From contig NC_090177.1 in NCBI RefSeq assembly GCF_024679245.1, positions 41,104,303 through 41,168,302 on the forward strand: DNA of 64,000 nucleotides, in the 5' to 3' direction. The first letter of the stretch is position 1. Each line of letters opens with the position of its first letter. The stretch comes from Pseudorasbora parva (Eukaryota > Chordata > Actinopteri > Cypriniformes > Gobionidae). Made by a program: the position numbers and the translations under genes. Below, piece after piece: positions 61,058 through 64,000 of the stretch. A model generated the notes under the pieces. The model did no database searches, was not told where the DNA came from, and saw only the letters and a list, made by a program, of their open reading frames with translations.

Positions 61058-61390
61058 AACGTCTCGGTTACGTATGTAACCCTCGTTCCCTGAAGGAGGG
61101 AACGGAGACGTACGTCAGAACTGAACCGACGAATGGGATCTTACTTTAGAGACCAATCCTACTTCGAGCATCTAACAACGAGCCAATGAAATTTGGCATG
61201 CGATCACGCATTCCACGCTCCGCCCCGCAGCGCGGGTATAAATAGGAAGTGGAATGGTAGATCAGCGCTTTTTCTGCTGAGGAGCCGAAAGGTGACCGGA
61301 CTCCCAGCGGAAGCACAGCATCTGGCGACGGGACGTACGTCTCCGTTCCCTCCTTCAGGGAACGAGGGTTACATACGTAACCGAGACGTT
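61058..61390. repeat. 59-bp perfect inverted repeat of the DIRS terminus
   Basis: 61058-61116 (aacgtctcggttacgtatgt ... gacgtacgtc) and 61332-61390 are exact reverse complements, separated by 215 bp. In addition, a 34-bp segment (gacgtacgtcagaactgaac ...) at 61107-61140 recurs in direct orientation at 61412-61445. DIRS elements are known for inverted terminal repeats and an internal complementary region; this arrangement fits such an end. Confidence 0.85.
61237..61244 (+). promoter_or_regulatory. TATA box inside the DIRS terminal repeat
   Basis: tataaata sits in a G+C-rich context (cgcgggtataaataggaagt). It lies between the two 59-bp arms and points to the right, i.e. into the element on the antisense strand. 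If the far terminus is an inverted copy, the same box there would drive sense transcription. Confidence 0.4.
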
Positions 61391-61445
61391 CCCTTTCAGT
61401 CGGTCACGTTCGACGTACGTCAGAACTGAACCGACGAATGGGATC

Positions 61446-62084
61446 CCTATGGAAAACGCCAGGATGCTGGCCCTTCCAGCGTCCTGCTTGAGCGCACTGC
61501 ACCGTCTAGTATGGTACGGAAGTCAGGGCTCTAAGCAGGGAGTACAGTCACTGCTGTTTCTGCAAGACCCACTCAGAATGACTATTGGAAACGCTGGGAA
61601 AGCGTGCCTACCTCGTACTTGAGAGAGAGGGTACGCTGCGGGGCCACGTCCTTCAGGGAAGGAGAGGTGGCAGAATACACATAAGGACTAACCTGGCAGG
61701 GTAGTGCAACATATGGCAGTCTCTGGGGTGGTTCCAACCTGACTGAAGGGGGGAAAGAACACGCCCAGAGACGACAGAGCGGGCTCTGTCGAGGGAAAGA
61801 CACGGGGCTAGCCCGAAGGGTAGCTGGTACCGTGGAAGAATACACATATGGGGTTGCCGTGAGGGAACCGCTACATATGGAACCCAGCCTACAGCCACGT
61901 TTCACAAGCATACGGGTGCAGGCCTGGCGTCAGACGGTCCGCAACGTCTGACACCGGAGGGGTGACGGAGGAGCTCGACAGGGTTAGCCGGTTTCCCGGG
62001 GAACACAACTGGAGACAATAGACGCACGTATCCGGCCCAGAGGGCGGGAGTGGCGTTTCGCAAGCCGACACTTAGAACGGGCAC
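61446..62084 (-). other. DIRS 3' non-coding stretch
   Basis: Between the recombinase stop and the terminal repeats. Short frames on both strands contain no known domain; acatatg/acacata words recur (61677, 61710, 61842, 61872). Confidence 0.6.
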
Positions 62085-63896
62085 TTAGCGCTCCTGGCCA
62101 CTGGGGGCGAGGATGCGGGAAGATACCGGCTCTACACGTAAGCTATAGAATCTAGCAAACGTGTTAGGTGTCGCCCAGCCCGCAGCTCTACATATGTCTG
62201 TCAGCGAGGCGCCTTGAGCCAGCGCCCAGGAAGAAGCAACACTCCGAGTGGAGTGAGCTCTTACACCGAACGGGCAAGGCACGTCTTGGGACTGGTAGGC
62301 CAAGACTATAGCATCCACTATCCAGTGGGCTAACCTCTGCTTGGAGACAGCCTTTCCCTTCTGCTGGCCTCCGTAACAGACGAAGAGTTGCTCTGAGGTC
62401 CAAAGGCTTTGGGTCCGGTCAACGTAAGCGCGAAGAGCGCGGACCGGACACAACAAAGCCAGGGCTGGGTCTGCCTCCTCCGAAGGCAGCGCTTGCAGGT
62501 TCACCACCTGATCCCGGAAGGGAGTGGTAGGAACCTTGGGCACATATCCGGGCCGGGGTCTCAGGACAACGTGAGAGTTACCCGGCCCGAACTCTAGGCA
62601 CGATTCGTTGACCGAAAGTGCATGCAGGTCCCCTACCCTCTTGATCGAGGCCAATGCCGTCAGGAGCACTGTCTTCATTGACAAGATTTTCAACTCACAA
62701 GACGCCAAAGGCCCGAAGGGAGGGCTCTGAAGTGCTCGGAGCACTAGAGCTAAGTCCCAAGAGGGTATCGAGGATGGACGAGGAGGATTTAGTCTCCTCG
62801 CACCTCTGAGGAACCTGACGACTAGGTCGTGCTTCCCCACGGACTTACCTTCTACTACATCATGGTACACTGCTATTGCTGCAGCATATACCTTGAGGGT
62901 GGAGGGAGACAGCCTTCTCTCCAACCCATCTTGCAGGAAGGAAAGCACGACACTGATCGAACACCTTCGGGGGTCTTCCCGGCGGGAGGCGCACCACTCA
63001 ACGAACAGGTTCCCCTTCAGAGCATAGAGGCGCCTCGTAGAGGGGGCTCTAGCTGAAGCGATGGTATCTACGACAGCTTGTGGTAGTCCATCTAGAACCT
63101 CCGCGTCCCGTCCAGGGACCAGACATGAAGATTCCAGAGGTCTGGACGCGGGTGCCATAGTGTGCCCCGTCCCTGAGAAAGAAGGTCCTTCCTCAGGGGA
63201 ATCGGCCAAGGAGGGGCTGTCGCGAGGAGTGTGAGTTCTGGGAACCAGGTCCGGTTGGGCCAATACGGCGCAACTAACAAGACCTGCTCCTCGTCCTCCC
63301 TGACCTTGCACAGAGTCTGTGCAAGAAGGCTCACTGGGGGAAACGCATACTTGCGTAGGTCCCGGGGCCAGCTGTGCGCCAGTGCATCTATGCCGAGGGT
63401 ACCCCCGGTCAGGGAATAGTACCACTGGCAATGGGTCGAGTCCGGAGAGGCAAACAGGTCGACCTGTGCGGCTCCGAACTGGTCCCATATCAGCTGGACC
63501 GCCTGGGGGTGGAGTCGCCACTCTCCCAGAGGTGTCGGCTGACGAGAGAGCTCGTCGGCTGTCTGGTTCAGCACACCAGGGACATGAATGGCCCGAAGCG
63601 ACCTCAGCTGCTTCTGACTCCACAGGAGGAGGTGGCGGGCGAGTTGGAGCAGACGACGGGAGCGTAGACCACCCTGACGGTTGATGTACGCAACGGCCGT
63701 GGTGCTGTCCGTACGGACCAGTACACGCTACCACGCAGCGGCCCCTTGAGGCGGCGGAGTGCCAGATGTACTGCCAGTAACTCGAGGCAATTGATATGCC
63801 AATGCAATTGCGGCCCCGTCCACAGACCAGCAACTGCATGCCCGTTGTACGTGGCCCCCCAGCCCGTGGTGGAGGCATCCGTGAATAGCACAGCAT
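62085..63896 (-). CDS. DIRS tyrosine recombinase (integrase-like)
   Basis: 603 codons are open. The recognisable recombinase starts near residue 265 (LPQAVVDTIASARAPSTRRL, an N-terminal core-binding-type domain with VEWC and SPSTLKVYAAAIAVYH). The catalytic residues of tyrosine recombinases are all visible: Arg420 (ASIKRVGDLHAL), His548 and Arg551 (RAHSTRSVAS), Trp574 in the second His/Trp position (AAGWATPNTF) and the nucleophile Tyr584 (ARFYSL). In the family it joins circular cDNA to the genome. Residues 1-264 overlap the RNase H region in another frame and are Pro/Ser/Arg-rich, so the true start is uncertain; any ATG is arbitrary. The stop at 62085 leaves a C-tail of about 19 residues after the Tyr. 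No break is seen in the core, so the protein may be intact. Confidence 0.8.
   Translation of the reverse strand: MLCYSRMPPPRAGGPRTTGMQLLVCGRGRNCIGISIASSYWQYIWHSAASRGRCVVACTGPYGQHHGRCVHQPSGWSTLPSSAPTRPPPPPVESEAAEVASGHSCPWCAEPDSRRALSSADTSGRVATPPPGGPADMGPVRSRTGRPVCLSGLDPLPVVLFPDRGYPRHRCTGAQLAPGPTQVCVSPSEPSCTDSVQGQGGRGAGLVSCAVLAQPDLVPRTHTPRDSPSLADSPEEGPSFSGTGHTMAPASRPLESSCLVPGRDAEVLDGLPQAVVDTIASARAPSTRRLYALKGNLFVEWCASRREDPRRCSISVVLSFLQDGLERRLSPSTLKVYAAAIAVYHDVVEGKSVGKHDLVVRFLRGARRLNPPRPSSIPSWDLALVLRALQSPPFGPLASCELKILSMKTVLLTALASIKRVGDLHALSVNESCLEFGPGNSHVVLRPRPGYVPKVPTTPFRDQVVNLQALPSEEADPALALLCPVRALRAYVDRTQSLWTSEQLFVCYGGQQKGKAVSKQRLAHWIVDAIVLAYQSQDVPCPFGVRAHSTRSVASSWALAQGASLTDICRAAGWATPNTFARFYSLRVEPVSSRILAPSGQER
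63092..63727 (-). pseudogene. DIRS RNase H C-terminal part and downstream region, frameshifted
   Basis: The frame reads VLVRTDSTTAVAYINRQGG (third RNase H Asp in RTDST) just left of 63727. It then reads LNQTADELSRQ, the usual end of the RNase H domain, followed by EWRLHPQAVQLIWDQFG and QVDLFASPDSTHCQWYYSL, a segment typical of DIRS polyproteins after RNase H. It ends SLDGTRRF at 63092. It is out of frame with the upstream RNase H half, and an in-frame TAG lies at 63728-63730. It overlaps the recombinase ORF in a different frame, as known for DIRS elements. Confidence 0.75.
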
Positions 63897-63984
63897 GCCT
63901 GGACACTTGTTCTAGGGGCACCCCGGCCCGGAGAAACGAAGTGCTGGACCACGGGCTGAAGGTTTGGCGGCAGTAAGGAGTCAC
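63728..63984 (-). pseudogene. DIRS RNase H N-terminal part, continues past window
   Basis: The frame contains HAVLFTDASTTGWGATYNGH (first catalytic Asp, in FTDAS) and HWHINCLELLAVHLALRRL (catalytic Glu). Homology to RNase H stops after GPLRG near 63730, where the correct continuation jumps to the neighbouring frame. The RT that should precede it lies beyond base 64000. The single frame change probably disables the RT/RNase H polyprotein unless it is a sequencing error. Confidence 0.75.
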
Positions 63985-64000
63985 TGGGACCCGGTACTGC

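Larger units (their letters stand above)
61058..64000 (-). mobile_element. DIRS-type retrotransposon, 3' part, minus strand
   Basis: Reading right to left, RNase H sequence comes first (63984 downward). Then a long tyrosine-recombinase ORF ends at 62085, followed by a 640-bp non-coding stretch and a terminal repeat complex at 61058-61445. The combination of RT/RNase H with a tyrosine recombinase in place of a DDE integrase defines DIRS-like elements, which integrate as circles without target duplication. The RT itself and the 5' terminus lie beyond 64000. G+C content is clearly higher than in the surroundings. Confidence 0.85.

Noticed and set aside
61193..63976. Plus-strand ORFs within the DIRS element
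   Set aside because: They are shadows opposite the minus-strand recombinase and RNase H frames, caused by high G+C content.

Overview
The window looks like nuclear DNA of a teleost, most likely a cyprinid (zebrafish/carp relatives). It is AT-rich, has long dinucleotide microsatellites, and is packed with fish-type repeats: Tc1-like transposons, a 5S-rRNA-headed SINE, a tRNA-headed SINE, an L2/CR1-type LINE, a DIRS-type retrotransposon and many palindromic or TIR-bounded non-autonomous elements (MITEs). There is one 200-N assembly gap. I found no host protein-coding gene I can defend. Almost every open frame is a repeat artefact or a transposon remnant.

Layout. 1-8136: minisatellite array A, built of 21-bp units in near-identical higher-order blocks of about 796 bp, ending in the terminus of the element that carries it (to about 8253). 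8.4-16.0 kb: several nested MITEs, including a 1.8-kb foldback element interrupted by a 5S-derived SINE. 16.0-31.4 kb: mostly unique non-coding DNA, parts of which read like conserved regulatory sequence, with three defective Tc1-like copies, two large palindromic MITEs and a dense set of microsatellites. 31.4-33.8 kb: a 5'-truncated LINE with a recognisable but frame-broken reverse transcriptase. 33.8-42 kb: microsatellites, a tRNA-type SINE, MITEs, a G+C-richer block at 38.0-38.7 kb that may be a promoter/first exon, and the gap. 42.1-43.6 kb: a LINE 3' UTR relic in which one segment has expanded into about 16 tandem 73-bp units. 44.2-48.8 kb: a retroelement fragment, a TTAA-flanked palindromic MITE and unique DNA. 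48.8-51.6 kb: minisatellite array B, the same 21-bp repeat family in the opposite orientation, with a SINE inside it. 51.6-61.0 kb: unique DNA and MITEs. 61.06-64.0 kb: the 3' half of a DIRS-type element on the minus strand, with a tyrosine-recombinase ORF that keeps its catalytic residues, an overlapping but frameshifted RNase H region, and a complex terminal inverted/direct repeat. The element continues beyond the window.

The most interesting structural result is the relation between arrays A and B. Both seem to derive from one palindromic element whose two arms are made of 21-bp units facing each other across a short spacer. In A the left arm expanded to more than 8 kb and the right arm is minimal; in B the right arm expanded to about 2.2 kb and the left arm is reduced to about one degenerate unit. 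This resembles the tandem-repeat arms of foldback-type transposons. It is inferred by eye and needs alignment to confirm.

No gene network can be described. Functional content is limited to selfish elements and possible cis-regulatory DNA.
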